Assembly: GCA_034687125.1 (NCBI GenBank) | Contig: JAQGBZ010000339.1 | Span: forward strand, 1 to 64,000 | Direction of reading: 5' to 3' | From: Neelides folsomi | Taxonomy: Eukaryota; Arthropoda; Collembola; Neelipleona; Neelidae | DNA: 64,000 nucleotides | Shown here: positions 11,257 to 24,710 of the stretch, piece by piece | Position numbering within the stretch: the stretch's first letter is position 1 | How the letters are laid out: each line of letters starts with the position of its first letter | Position numbers and translations under genes: made by a program | The notes under the pieces: generated by a model | What the model was told of the DNA's origin: nothing | The model's database searches: none | Seen by the model: the letters and a program-made list of their open reading frames with translations, nothing else

Positions 11257-13118
11257 TCTCCTTTGATTTTGACTGATGTTTCTTGGGTGGGCTCCGATCG
11301 GGAAGTGAACTCACAATTCCCATTAATAATGACCCATTATTCCAAGGGTAATAAAGGAGAATAAGGCGATAAGAAAGTGCTGAGTTCATTTGGTAATTGA
11401 GATTTCTTACCCGCATCTCCGCTTGTATTGTTGACCCGATTCCTCTCTTTTATTGTCTTATCCTCCTTTTAAAGGAGACAGAGATGGGCCACTTTTATCT
11501 GATTGCTTTTCTTATGCTCATCAACCCATCACTTCCTACATAAATATAACATTGATCATATCTATATAATAAATTATAAATATTAGTTCTTTATTCACAT
11601 AGGGAGCTTCATGGGGTCATCTCTCTTCATGGACCACTTAACCCACCTTCACTCGAACTCCTTTCTTCTCTCAATTCAACTTCCTCCATCAAGTCTTTTA
11701 TTAATAATTATATTTTAATAGGAAAATCAGATAGACTTTCTAAACCCCATCAAAAAGTTAACTACACTCAAATCGACACTTGCTTAACAATAAATGAAAA
11801 TTCCCTCCGTTTCATTTGTTATTTCCCCTTTCAGTTCTTTCATTTTCATTCCCCATTCAGCTCATTCGGAATTCTAAATCTCACTCATTGTCAATCAAAA
11901 CCGACATTAATATTTAATTGTGTATAACTATTAGGTTTAGCTACTTGCTTTATTTCATTATTATATTCAGTACATTCAACAATTTAATGGAGCTATTAAA
12001 TTGTCAATATGATAATGATAAATGAGTTAAATGATGATCAAGAGCACTTAAACAAATGAATGAATTGTAGGTCGTGGAATAGACAAAATCACAATATTAT
12101 AATAAACCCATAAATTCAGAAATTACATTTTACAAATGATAATGAAAATTATAATAAATTAATTCGATTTTAGAGAAAGTTGATCTAATTGTTCATTGCT
12201 AAATATAAAAACTAAATATATTTTTCTTTATACATGAGATGAGGATCCAAGTCGAGATTAGTTTTTAATATGATCAAAGGGCGAAAGGTCAGAGTCCGTC
12301 AGAGGCAGAGGAGAGGAATTGTAAACTTCTGTATTATAAAGTATAGGTATATAGTAAGTTGTACAATATCAGATATTGTGGTATTCAATTATAACAAAGC
12401 TAACCCAAATGGCTAAAGTGTATTTATTTAGATGTAATGTAACGCATATAGTTATTTGTTATATTTTTCAATTGAAATCAGTGTTAAGAAAAAGGTCTTT
12501 TCCCATTCAATCTTTGAATAGATTTCAATTATTTCCATTCTCTTCCAATGCAAGCATGAAGCTTGTGTTGTTGATTTGTGGTTGTGTCTCCTTGCATTGC
12601 ATTTGCATTGGAGGGATATGTGATAGAAATTGGGTAAAAGTCCGTTGAGAATTTTGTATATCACGAATGAACTCGTCGTTAAATTCCTTCCTTTGCTCCC
12701 CTCCACTTTTAAATCCCCACGGCAAAATATAAATAAAAAATTAGTCTTTCCCAATCTCCATTTCTCCATCCAATTCCAATCTGATAAATTCATAATGAAA
12801 GAAGTGAAAGATTCCAAAGTGTCAAAGTTGAATCCATCACAATTATAACTATCCACCTTCAAGTTAATGTATTATATTATATTAATTAATTATTATCCCT
12901 TGCTTTCGCCCTGTCAAATTTACCATGTAATTTTTTAAAATCTTGCTTCCATTAAAGTGTAATTATAATTAACAAAACCAAAATCAAAGTAAGAAAAATT
13001 AAAAGTAATTGCTGTATTGTGTTTATATTTGATTGACTGATTCATTATTTAATTGTAGGTTAGAATTAATTCTATACATTGATTTGTACATTGGAATTTT
13101 AGATTCAACGATTGAAGG
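11257..13118. other. gene-free stretch
   Basis: Intergenic between a minus-strand secreted peptide gene and Greatwall on the plus strand. A pyrimidine-rich section lies at about 11590-11720. Open frames at about 12380-12860 on both strands overlap each other and show no domain or splice consistency; I do not count them as genes. Confidence 0.55.
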
Positions 13119-16100
13119 ATGGACGAGTTAATTAAAAGTGATTTGTTGGTGTTGAGCCCAATTCCTGAATATAATGTCACTCCGCCTAAGAAACCCTTGG
13201 AGAATTGTGATCAAGAAGTTATCGAATCGGGGAAGCTTCGAACCGGCGGACCTTCAATTGAAGATTTCAAAATTCTTAAGCCGATTAGTCGAGGAGCATT
13301 TGGGTAAAAATCCTAATAGTTTTAAATACTTAATACTTAAATACTTAAAAAACATTTTAAAATTGTCGTTAATCGTTTAACCAATAAATTATGTATAAAA
13401 GAGAGCTTTTATTATTTATATTACTTTTTGAGATTTTTATTCATTTTAATCATTGAAATTGCAGTAAAGTTTTTCTGGCCTATCGTCGTGGAATTCCGTC
13501 TCAGCTCTATGCAATTAAATCTATGAAGAAATGCCATTTGGTTCTCAAAAATATGGCCGAGAATGTTGTAAAAGAACGCGAAGCTCTTTGCAAATCAGCT
13601 TCATTGTAAGTTTCTTAATTACTATTAATTTGCAATTTTACTTTCAACGGATTATTAATTTATTTACCCACAAATAACTTTTAATTGTTAATGATGTTTT
13701 ATAATACTAATAATTATTATTTCATTTAATTTCCAGCCCATTCTGCGTTCGACTATTTTATTCATTTCAAAGCCACACAAACATTTTCCTCGTGATGGAA
13801 TGGATGGTCGGTGGAGATCTGAAATCTCTTTTAGTTCAATTCGGCGGGTTCTTTCCTCCCCAAATGGCGGCTTTTTACATTGCTGAAGTTGCCCTCGCTC
13901 TCAACTTCCTCCACAAAGCCCATATTATTCATAGAGATATCAAACCTGATAATTTACTAATCGATTCAAAGGGACACGTCAAATTGACTGATTTTGGGCT
14001 TTCACGAGTCGCTGATTCTGGTTGCAATGAAAGTATGTCATAAAAACAATTCTTTATTGTTATATTAAACTAATTGTATTGTTATATTAAGCATTTCTTT
14101 ATATTATTATATTAAACATATTACATTAAAACATTATTTAAATTAATGTTAATTTTAATTTAAAATTTATTTAGGCATGAGCCCTTCGAGATTCCCAAAT
14201 TTTACGCCTGGTCAAATCGCGTCCCTTCAAACCAAATTCACATTTGTAAGTTAATCAAATTAATTAATCATTAAATCCCATAAAACTTTATTTAAATTAA
14301 TCACAATTGAAAAGAGAAATTAAAATTGGTGAAATTGGTCATTTTTTATTACTTTTATTTTAGTCAGTTAGTCCAAATGAAAAAGAGTCAAAGGTTTTCG
14401 AAAATTCTTCAGATTTCCAAAACTCGTCCATTTCCAAGGAGAATTTCATCTCGTCCACTCCGCTCTGTTCGGCTATTTCTGATGGGAATTCCAAGCGAAG
14501 AATCCGCCATGGTCTTCGTCGTCTCAAAAGTCTCCCATTTTCCACAAATAAGAAGGGGAATTATCACTCTTGGAAATCTTCACCTTCCTTTCCTTCGTAC
14601 ATCGATCTGGATGAATTTTCCTTAATTCGCCAACCTCCTGAAAAACGCAAAGCTTCAAATTCTGACTCTTCGTTTCTTAACATTTCCCTTTTGGAGGAAT
14701 TCAAAGGATTTAAAAATAACGTCGGGGCTCAGAGTTCACCAATTCAGCCAAATTCTTTCTCTGCTCCCAAATTCCTCGATTCCATTCCTGAAATTAGCAA
14801 AATTGAGATTATGTCTAAACCGTATAGCCCAGAGGTTGCAAGGGAATCTGTTTATTCGCCGTTTGAATTTGTACGTTCAAATGAAATCTTGACCTTGCCA
14901 GGAGAAAATGAAACTGATTCTAATAAAATTGGAATTTCAAATACAAAGCTTTCAATCGTCCAAATTAAAAATCCAATTGAAGGTGAAAAATCATTAATGC
15001 TTGAAAAATCTCACGATATTGGAAAATCATCCCGATTTGAAAAATTGTCTGAAGTTAATGAACTTTCTTATGGGAAAGAAGCATTGGATTCCCCCATATT
15101 TGAAAAATCAAGGCAAACTTTCCACATATCCTCAGCTGTTGAAGCCATTGAGAAAACCAAAAGGAGTTTTGGGAAAGAATTGTCTTCTAACTCAATGACC
15201 AACATTTTCCTTTCCCAAAGCCCACCAAGTCCTGAGATCATCCGAAGAGAAATCGAACACGCGGGGAGGTCACGATACTTCAATGACAAGTCCTTCCATC
15301 CACACCACAATTCCCATGATCATTTTGAAATTGACGAGAACAAACATCGAATTCCGGCGGTTTCCCATGTTGATTTCCCAATTGCTAATTCCATCAAACG
15401 GAAATGGAATTCTAAGAATGGCAAAACGGGAATTACAATTAATTTGTCCAATTTGAATTTACTTGGCTCGACGACATCGACCCTAGAAGAAGCCATAGAA
15501 AAAAGTTTAATTCATTCAAGCGATCGAAGAGTTATTGGAACGCCGGACTATTTGGCACCTGAGATTATTCTTCAAACTGGGCATGGTAAGTAAATAAAAT
15601 TTTAATTAAAATTAATAATTATTATATAAATTATATTATTAATATTGACCAAAACTTAATATTATATTAAATCCTAACATATTCATATTTTTATTAATGT
15701 TAAAATAGTATTGTATCTGTAAGTAATTATTTAATTTGTAATTTTCAGATTATGCTGTGGATTGGTGGTCATTGGGAGTTTGTTTGTATGAATTTCTCAT
15801 TGGCATTCGTCCATTCAGCGACGACACTCCTGAAGATGTTTTTAAGAATATTCTCGCAAGGAATCTCGAATATCCCGAAGATATGGAACCAGAAGAGATC
15901 AAAATGATTGAAGCTTTTCTTTCATTCGAACCTTCCAAACGCCCCTCGATCGAACGACTCCAAACCATGGAATTCAAATTCTTTGAAGGAATCAATTGGA
16001 AGGATTTGGCCAACACCGAGCCGCCATTTATTCCTAATCCGACTTGCCCAAAAGATACTCAATATTTTGATGGTAAGATTTTCAAATCTTGACTTTTTCC

Positions 16101-16239
16101 CTAATTATTAGTTATTTAGTTAATTAAGTAAATTAAATTAATAAAAATAAATTATTATAAGGGTTTTAAATTTAAATTGTTTTATTCAGGTCGTAATGCA
16201 GAATTGAATATCAACGTTTTTGATCTCTCGTCACCATAA
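13119..16239 (+). CDS. gwl: Greatwall/MASTL mitotic serine-threonine kinase
   Basis: Phosphorylates ENSA/ARPP19-type inhibitors so that they block PP2A-B55 and allow mitotic entry. Seven exons: 13119-13303, 13465-13605, 13737-14032, 14175-14245, 14364-15585, 15749-16072 and 16190-16239, giving 762 residues. The N-lobe has GAFGKVFLA and the catalytic lysine in [18 protein letters not shown] and DFGLSRV follow. About 390 residues of low-complexity Ser/Lys/Glu sequence then separate the DFG motif from [10 protein letters not shown]. That split activation segment is the hallmark of Greatwall. The C-terminus keeps [19 protein letters not shown] and an AGC-type tail. The start follows ACGATTGAAGG and is the first ATG of the exon. 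Confidence 0.93.
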
Positions 16240-17431
16240 ATCTTTTAATTAATTAAATTAACTCAATAATGAAAATTCTTCGTCGAGGACCTTCGTGGAT
16301 TTTAATGCTCAACTCGTTGTGTTGATGTAATGTTATATTAATAATGTTTATACCGTCATTGGCCGAAGGAATACCCCGGGACATTTTTAAATTTTTCGAC
16401 CCTTACCCCCGGATATCTTTCGGACCCGGATATCTTAAAATAAATTTACAAAAATGGAATAAAAATTCCCTTTTCTCCTCCGGAAGTACCAAGCTTTTTG
16501 CCCATATTGTTAATTAAAATGATATGCAATTCGATTTAAACGACATTTTTAAATGTTCTATTTTAATTTTAATATAAAATCAACAGTAAATTCCTTTTTG
16601 GGCACTTTAAATATAAATATTTAAAGGAAAATGTGATAAAAATGTGTACTATACGTTGTATATTATGCGCTTTTGCTATTAACATACAATATGTACCCGG
16701 GTACCCGGGCATCTTTTAGGACCCGGATATCTTTAAATAAAATTGCTTCACCCCCCGGATATCTTTCGGGCCCCGGATATCTATCGACCAATGACGGTAT
16801 ATCCAAATAACACTATTTTTTGTTAAAGAATGAAAGTTTTTCATTATGTTGAACAATGATGTTTCAATTTACCAAACTTTATTATTATAAAACGTACCTT
16901 AATACTTATTATATTTTAAATTTAAGTGAACCTTTTATTATGTATTGAATCCTAATATCTTTTGTTCGCGCATGTTATATTAAATTGAAGCCAAATAAAT
17001 AAATTAATATTTTGTCAATAGAAAACAATCTGTTTAATCATAAGCATTTAAAAGGTTTCTTCTCACCAAATCTCAACTTTGATTTATTGTTAATCTTTCT
17101 TAATTATTTGGTTTACTTTGGGCATTAAATATTATCAATCTTGATCATATTATTTTAAACTTTGTTATTGTCGGTAACGTTATCCATTTTGGAATTCATT
17201 CTTTAGAACTTGGATTTAATAATAAGTTTAATAAGCGGATCAACTCAACTTTTTCCATTGGATGGTAAAATTAAACCTGAAACGCATTTAACCCTTTTCA
17301 CCTTAAATCCTCCGAGCCTTCTTAGAATTATTGAGTCATTCACTCAAAGGTAAACTCATGTCGTCGAGCCTTCCCTGACTTTCAATTTATCAAAATTTAA
17401 GAATTTCTCCCAGTCGAACAATTTAACAAAA
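16240..17431. other. intergenic region containing a MITE
   Basis: Between Greatwall and the tail-anchored protein gene. It contains the inverted-repeat element at 16351-16799. Outside it there is no coding signal. Confidence 0.6.
16351..16799. repeat. 449-base MITE with TA target site
   Basis: The ends TACCGTCATTGGCCGA and, as reverse complement, TACCGTCATTGGTCGA are inverted repeats, and both are flanked by TA (16349-16350 and 16800-16801). This suits a non-autonomous Tc1/mariner-type element. Near both ends are direct repeats of CCCGGATATCTTTCGG and GACCCGGATATCTT followed by an AT-rich block. GATATC and CCCGGG motifs make the arrays locally self-complementary. No coding capacity. Confidence 0.75.
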
Positions 17432-18092
17432 ATGAAGATCAAAATGAAGAGATATAAAGTTGAAGAACATCCACTTGCCTCTATAAGTCAAATTAAAACT
17501 CTCAAAACGACCAAAAAGATTGAGAGACCAATAAAGGTAAAATAATTATTAATTTTATAATTATTATTACCTGCTATAATTTTTGGTACCTTATAATTAA
17601 TTGTTAATTTAGATTTTTAAAAATTCATTAATTGTTACTAAATAAAATAAATAAACATCAATGTGAATTATGATTATTGTACGCTAAAAAATATCTGGAT
17701 TTAAAAACCGATTTTAGGTTGTGAAGAAAACCCCTTATCCGAATTCGGATTTGGAAGGATTGGAGCGTAAAGATTACATTGTGAAGGCTGTGAGTCGTCG
17801 AATGCTCGAAGAAGCTCAACGTCACCAACCACCTTTAACAACACAGGCAGCTAATTTTCAAACGATGGTTGAAGTTGTTGAGGAAATCACGGCACTTCTC
17901 AACACCCTGCACAACTCCATTGAGTACATTGACGAAAACTTGCGACAATCCCAAGGCAGATATCTAAGGATTGAAATTGAGCGACAAACCATTGAGGACG
18001 AATATAGAAAATCGCAAAGAATCCTTTTGGTCGTTTTTACCTTTGTGGTCTTCGGATTCTTCTTTGTCATTATAAAATTGATTAGTCAATAA
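17432..18092 (+). CDS. small tail-anchored coiled-coil membrane protein
   Basis: Two exons, 17432-17536 and 17718-18092, join in phase 0 into 159 residues. The N-terminus is lysine-rich. Residues about 75-130 look helical and coiled (VEVVEEITALLNTLHNSIEY, then ENLRQSQGRYLRIEIE). One hydrophobic segment (ILLVVFTFVVFGFFFVIIKL) sits at the very C-terminus with only ISQ after it. This is a tail-anchored layout with the bulk in the cytosol, as in SNAREs and some organelle tethers, but no SNARE layer pattern was recognised. The family is unknown to me. Confidence 0.7.
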
Positions 18093-18472
18093 AAGTAACA
18101 ATTGAGTTTTAATTAATATAATTATAACAAAATTAACCATTATAGTTAATATGATATTTACATAGGGGAATATTTGATTTATAATATTGCTATATTATGT
18201 TAATGTTAAAACTAAATCGAGTATTAATCCAACTAATTGGATATTGAATAATTATTGATCAATGTTAATTATTAATTGTTTAATTTGATTAGCAATGACA
18301 TGGATGTAAAACCATGTTTAGGGTTAGGCTATGAGTAATAGTGTATAAATATAAAAAGAATAAGTTGATTTATTCTCTTGATTAATATCATTTTGTAATT
18401 TTTCAGAGTAAATTATGACAATTAAGTAAATAGTAAATATTTGGGGTTTAATTAAACATTCTAATTGTTGTG
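18093..18472. other. intergenic, nothing seen
   Basis: AT-rich spacer between convergent 3' ends (plus-strand tail-anchored gene and minus-strand cysteine-rich gene). Confidence 0.6.
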
Positions 18473-20349
18473 TTAACAAGGAGCGTAAGTTGGCTGTTCT
18501 TTCTTCTGGGTTGGAGCAATGCAAATGGGCAAGGGTTCTTCTGGTTCTTCGTAGTCGTCATCTGGTTCTTGTCGACATGGCAAATTCCTCCTGATTCGTT
18601 CCTCATGAAAATGTCCATCGTATGTGAGTCTGGGACAGCAAGTTCGTTCGTAACAACGATCATCGCAGCAGTAGAGCGAAGGATCGCAGAGCTCTTTGGG
18701 AAATTTCTTTCCAAGATGATCGAACATGTAACGGGTGGTGAAGGTGTTGAGGGCATTTCGTGTACTTAGGTCATAAGTTTCTCCAATACGATACTGGAAA
18801 GTTAATGTCAAAGGTCATATTTTAAAAACATAATTAATACTATTAATTAATTAGTGTGAATTTGTGAATAATAAATCATTTTGACTTGTTGTTTTAATTT
18901 ATATAATGATTTTCATTAATCCAACTGACAATTTAAAATCATTTGCCAATTAAATATCATCCAATTAAAAATATTAGTTATTAATATTAAATATTTTAAT
19001 TACCCGATTGACTGGGCAATGCCCAGTGTATCCAGACTTGAACCATCGATGACAATTAGTTGGGTCTTGGAAATAGGGTCTTTCAGCAGCGGCACATGGA
19101 TTGATATCCCCAAGGAGGTAGCAAACTTCTGAATCGGGTTTTTTAGCGTCGAGCGGCATACATTCACACATTGTGGGTTTCTTGACATAGCCATGTGCTT
19201 GATAGTCTTTCAAACATTCCACAGGAATGTAAAAATCTTCGTCCCAACATCCACAAGATTTTGGTTTCACTGGCGGAAGACGCAAATGACGACATTCGGG
19301 AGGATATTCCTTAAATACAAAAAATAATTTAACTTAAAATATTTTAACTACCTAATTTTAATTTAATTTCAATAAGTAAATTATGTGAATGTTAGTATAT
19401 AGATAATGAGTATGATATACAGTCAGGATTAATTGTAAGTTAGTTTTTACTTGAAATGGATCATAATTGGTGACTTCTTCATATTCCTTCAAAAACGGCC
19501 GTTGGATTGGAATTCTCTCCGGGCATGGATTAAGATTCTGAGGTTTGCAGGCCACCGGACTCACGAAATTGTCGCCGTTGTCGTAGACGGAGAGACGCGA
19601 AGTGTAGCCGTGCTGATTCCGCTTGGCCAACTTGTCAGGACATGTGTACATGGGGCGATCAATGCAGAATTTGCTCCTGATGTTCCATTCTGTGTTCTGT
19701 GAATAAAATCAAAATCAAAACATTAACAAATTACAATTTTACCTAAAAAATTACTAAACAAAATCTTAAATTCAATATTTACACATATTATCAAATTACA
19801 ATAGTTAAATAATTATTTTTAGCAAAGTTTGATTCTTACAGCGCATGGGTTTGGGTCGATTTCTCCTTGAACCATGTGAAGCCTCGCTCGTAAATCTGCT
19901 TCATGTCCCTGCGAATAAATTAATTTAATTATTTTTACCAAAATTGGAGGCTTTTAAGTTTAATAATAATATTAATGTTTAATAATATGGTATGTTTAAA
20001 TTGGGTTAAGTGATAATTTAAAATTAATTGTAATTTATTTAAATTATTTAATTACCCGGGATGAATTTGGATAAACTGGCCTTCTGGCTTCTCGCATTCT
20101 CCCTCGTTGAAGATTGGCCAAAAGAGAGTCGTGGGTTTCTTGGCCGAAAGTTTTCCCCGAACTGAATCTGCTTCCTCGGACAGTTCCACAATAACCAGGG
20201 ACGTGATAAGGAGGAAGGGTCCGATTGAAAACATCAATGACAGCTCCATGGGCCAACCGATTTCGATGATTGGACAAAAGCGGATATCGACCTTCAGAAA
20301 AAGGTCCGCAATTTCCACAAGAATCGCAATTCCCTCCACAACAAGCCAT
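18473..20349 (-). CDS. cysteine-rich protein of unknown family
   Basis: Five exons on the minus strand (20349-20056, 19908-19840, 19696-19451, 19309-19004, 18793-18473), every intron in phase 0, giving 411 residues. It starts MACCGGNCDSCGNCG and has no signal peptide, so it is probably intracellular despite about 30 cysteines. The rest is rich in Pro, Asp, Arg and Cys with pairs such as CGCW, CECM, YCCDD and TCCPRL, and ends in an acidic stretch (EPDDDYEEPEEP) and a final Cys. Higher GC content and clean phase-0 joints support a real, conserved gene. The composition recalls structural proteins of sperm or cilia or a metal-binding protein, but that is a guess. Confidence 0.75.
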
Positions 20350-21153
20350 TGCAACTTCTTGACTTAAATTAACTTACTATTTAAAATATCTTCTAAAAAA
20401 CCACGAAGGACAAGAATTTGGAAACTTAAAATTATGAGAAAATGAAAAGAAAATCTAAACGAAAAAAAAAGTTTCTTATTTCATTTTCCAAATCATACCA
20501 ATTTCTATTAAGAATTAAATGTTACCATGGTGATCAAAAATCCAAATTTACAATTTTGACAGTCACATGTAAAAGTTATATTTATTGAACATTTTTAATT
20601 TTTTCGTTAATGTTTACAGTTAAGCTTAAATGAGATTAAAACGGCTGCCATAATCAACAGATCTATTACACTGTATTTAATGTAGTATGTATTTTGATTA
20701 AATATTAGATTATGTAAATTCATCATTTTGTATTTTAATATTAATGTCAATTAATTAAATGATCTTAATAATGATCATGGTAATCGTAAAATGGCTAAGT
20801 AGTATATTAAGTAACTGTACTTGACTGACCTGTAGAGATTAATATTAATTTAATTAAAGCTACTAACTCGGACTAAATCCTTAAATCAACTTTGTAAGAA
20901 CAATAACAAAACTTTCGTTTATAAATCATTGGACTTGAATGAGATTAAACCTCTTAAATATTCAAATTCAAATAAAATAAAGCAATTGATTGAACAAGGG
21001 AACTTTTAAGAAAATATATAAATGATTAGAAATTGACGTAGATTGAAGTAAAATACCGAAGATTTAAAATTGTATAATAGGATGGAAATTGGATAAATGG
21101 GATTTTAAAATTATCGAAGTTTTGTATATGTAGAAGACTTCTATTTAAGAAGT
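20350..21153. other. intergenic, nothing seen
   Basis: Spacer between the start of the cysteine-rich gene and the 3' end of the uridine kinase gene. No exon-like sequence recognised. Confidence 0.55.
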
Positions 21154-23510
21154 TCAATGAGGTCGGGACAATTCCTTTGCCAGACGTCTCTTTGGATGTT
21201 GTTGTGATCCAGGGGAAGTATTTGCAGATGAACTTTCCCCTGTGACCTGCCGAGCAGCAAGAAGATCCTTGATGTGCTGGACGATGAGGCTGATGGCCAC
21301 TGATAGGAAAATAAAGGAATTGGAATTTCAAAAACATTCTTTTTTTATTCTTCATCCTCTCTTCATTCACCTGTTCTCTTTTGTTCAATTACAAGATGAT
21401 GTTTGATTGTGATAGCAAGATTGGTCAAAATTAGAAAAGTGGAAAATATTTACATTTAATTTTAATTGTCATTTGATTGGATATTGGAATTGTTTCGAAA
21501 TGAATAATTCACGAGAAAGAAAGGAAAAGATTAAATAAATTAAATATATAATAAATATTTGAAAAAATTAACAATGAATAGAATAAGAGTAATAATAATA
21601 ATAATGAATTATATTTTGATAATTAAATAATAGTTGAGTAATTATTGTCCAATGGGAGTCAATGTTAAAAAGAGAAGTGGATGGATCAAAAGAGGAAATA
21701 TTAACGCGAGACGGAGCTCTCGGAGGAAGCTCTTGAGCAGAGGAGCGTCGAGTCCTGAAGAAGCACATCACGAATGTTCTCAACTATCAGCGTGATTGCC
21801 ACTGCGAGCCAACAAACATACAGACGAATGTCATTTACACTTTTTTACACATCTCCGAGAGCTCCCCCTCCTTTTAACTAAAAAAAGGGAATGGAAAAGA
21901 TTCCTCACCTGTATTGTCAGCTCCACGTGGAATTATCACATCAGCAAATTTCTTCGTCTGAAATCAAACAATTAAATCGTTTAGCAATAAGTCAATTACA
22001 ATAATCAATAATTAACTAATATAATCAATATTAAACCCAAAAATAAAGGTTCAAATTAGCGAAGTGATCAAGTTTTGGAATTCAAATGTGATTTAATGAT
22101 AAATAACTTAAATGTATAATTAAATAATTACCGGGAGACAAAATTCCTCAAAAGCGTGTTTGACAAAATTCATGTACTGAGATAAAACCGTGTCTAAATC
22201 TCGTCCTCGTTCCTGAACATCACGAACAACTACAATCCATTAATAAATATAGCTATAATTATAACCTCAATTTTTGAATTAGATTTAAGTATATAATTTA
22301 TATAATTATTTCTAACCTCGGCGAGCGAGTCGTGTGTCTGGATCGGTGTCGACGAAAAGCTTCATATGGAAAAGATCTCGGACTTGGGAGAAGTAAAATG
22401 CAAGGATTCCTTCAAACAAAACGACATCGGCTGGGTAAATCGATAAAAATTCTCCCTCCCGTCTGGCATTCCGAACATAGTCATAAACTGGAACTTCGGT
22501 TTTCCGTCCGGCTAAAACATTTTGAAGTGTCGTGAGCATCAGATCTTGATCGAGGGCGTCTGAAAACATTAGAATTATTCATTTAGTCATGATTCATAGA
22601 AATTTATAAAAATTATTTACTGGTTTTATATAATAGTCATAAAATGTAAAAGTTCATGAACTAAAAGTCATTAAACTTGTTTGTGCTAAATAAATAAATA
22701 TTTTTACATTGGAACTTAGCTTTGATGGGTAATGTAAACTTATTAATGTTAGAATAGAACATACACGTATGGTAAATAAAAAAGTCTTGGATCCATTAAG
22801 ATAAGAACCATCAATGTGTAAAAATCAAATTACAAAAGTGCTGGGTCATCGAAATCATGAGAAATCCCCCCTTGGACACTTCTCATGAGTATCAAATAAC
22901 AGCTGTTTAACTCACTATTGATTAACTCTACTACACTCATTAAAAAGAAACAATTGCTTAATTTTTTCACAACCAATATTTGTTATTACAAAATCGACTA
23001 AAAAATCTAAAATGACCAAACAATTAATAGAAATTTTTTAATGGAATAGGTTTGGAATTTGAAATATCAAAAGCTTTTGGTTGGTTAAAGAGATTAATTT
23101 TAACTTACTTGGATGGTCAAAATCGAATTGTCCTTTAGCTGCTTTGGCCGAGTCTTGGGGTGACAATTCCTTGTAGAAAGCGTCTTGAGCGATGAGGACA
23201 ACTTTCCTCTGGCTGTCGGAAACTTCAGCTTGGCCCAACTCCTCCATAATCTTCTGGCAGACGGTGGACTTTGGGATAATTTAATAAACATCTCATTAAT
23301 TAATTAATTTAGTACATCAATTATTTCATTATTTTAATTGTAAATTAAATATTAATAATTTGAATAGCTTAATGGATTGAGTAAGAATGGCATGATAGCA
23401 TGGTGGCGAGACAATGGGATAATTGGATGATGAAATTTAGCACGTGGGTTTACCTTTCCTGACGCCGTGCCGCCGGCCACCCCGATCAAAAAAGGCGTCT
23501 TGTTCTCCAT
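21154..23510 (-). CDS. UCK: uridine-cytidine kinase with two alternative last exons
   Basis: Phosphorylates uridine and cytidine to UMP and CMP in the pyrimidine salvage pathway in the cytosol. Shared exons: 23510-23454, 23268-23109, 22559-22317, 22229-22132, 21957-21909. The P-loop is [12 protein letters not shown], split by an intron after the lysine. [45 protein letters not shown] and PRGADNT are all family motifs. The last exon can be 21801-21701 ([15 protein letters not shown], 235 residues in all) or 21299-21154 ([15 protein letters not shown], 250 residues). Both keep frame and end in their own stops. The open frame extends upstream of the chosen start to about 23654, so a longer N-terminus is possible. 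Confidence 0.92.
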
Positions 23511-24710
23511 GTGAAGCGGAAGTGGCAACGGAGGTCGGACGAATGAAGAAGACGCCTTCCGACCGTACATCCAACGACTGCTGCTGCGGAGGAACAAAAC
23601 CAATCGGGCTCCAACAAACATCCGTGCGCAAACCTCCACAATTAAAATGCTCACAAATCCGATTCTCCCTCGAAAACAACCAAGCTTTAGCGTTGAGCTA
23701 AAAGTAAACAGATTAAGAAAATTTCTTGGTCAATTCTAATCCAATGTTAAAGTTTAACAATGGTTCATATAAAACAATGATTTCTAATATTTATTAAAAG
23801 TTAATGACCATTTAACACAGATGCAATATTCAATCAGAATTCGATGATATATTATTTTTTTAATTAACAATAAGTTTTCATGTATGGTGGAAACATTATT
23901 TGATAAGCTGAAAGAATTAATTAAAATTTAAGCATCTTGGAGTTTTTAGTCTCCTAATTATGTTAGTTAGCCTCGACTTTATTTAATTCATTAAAAAGTT
24001 GAGAGTTATCCCCAAAAAATATCTGTAATTTTTATTACTATAAACGATAATAGCGAAAAGCAAATATCAATGCCTGATAATGGTGATAACTGATAAAATT
24101 GTGATTTTTATTGTATAAGTACATATAACTGTACATTAAAGATTACGTATTTCAGGTATTTCATTTATATAATTTTTATAAAATTCTCATCAATCATTTC
24201 ATTGTTTTTGATTTTTCCAATGACGCCCAAAGATAAAATAAAGTTATGTGTATGAATAAAATCGTATGAATTAATGAAACATTTACTTTGTAAAATTAAT
24301 AAAGTTGATTAAATGATAATGATAAATGATACTTACATTTAGTCAGAGTTAGTTATAATCATAAGATAACAATATTAGTTATTAGGATGGAATGATTAAT
24401 TTATTAAGCTTTTGACACTGAGACAGGATGTTGGTTAAATTGTTTGAATTAGATAAATTGGAATAAAAAATCCCAATTCTTTAGGCGAAGGCCAAAAAGA
24501 TAAGGATATAAAAAATTTAATAAATATTTCGATAGGTTAAATTGAGGATTTTATAAAAATTATAAATGATTTCATTGATTTTTCCGGATTACTATTTCAA
24601 TAACCATAACCATTGTTAACTCATTATCATTAGTGGTTGTTAATCTTTTAATTAAACTTATCGATTGATGTATAAAATATTGAAAAATCATTCGAGATAT
24701 TTTGAAAAAA
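23511..24710. other. divergent intergenic region
   Basis: Lies between the starts of the uridine kinase gene (minus) and the first GT92 gene (plus). The first 190 bases are GC-richer and may hold the kinase promoter, 5' leader or an extended start. The rest is AT-rich with no gene seen. Confidence 0.5.

Noticed and set aside
12376-12862. Overlapping open frames on both strands near 12.4-12.9 kb
   Set aside because: Mutually overlapping, with no domain, signal or splice logic; probably chance.
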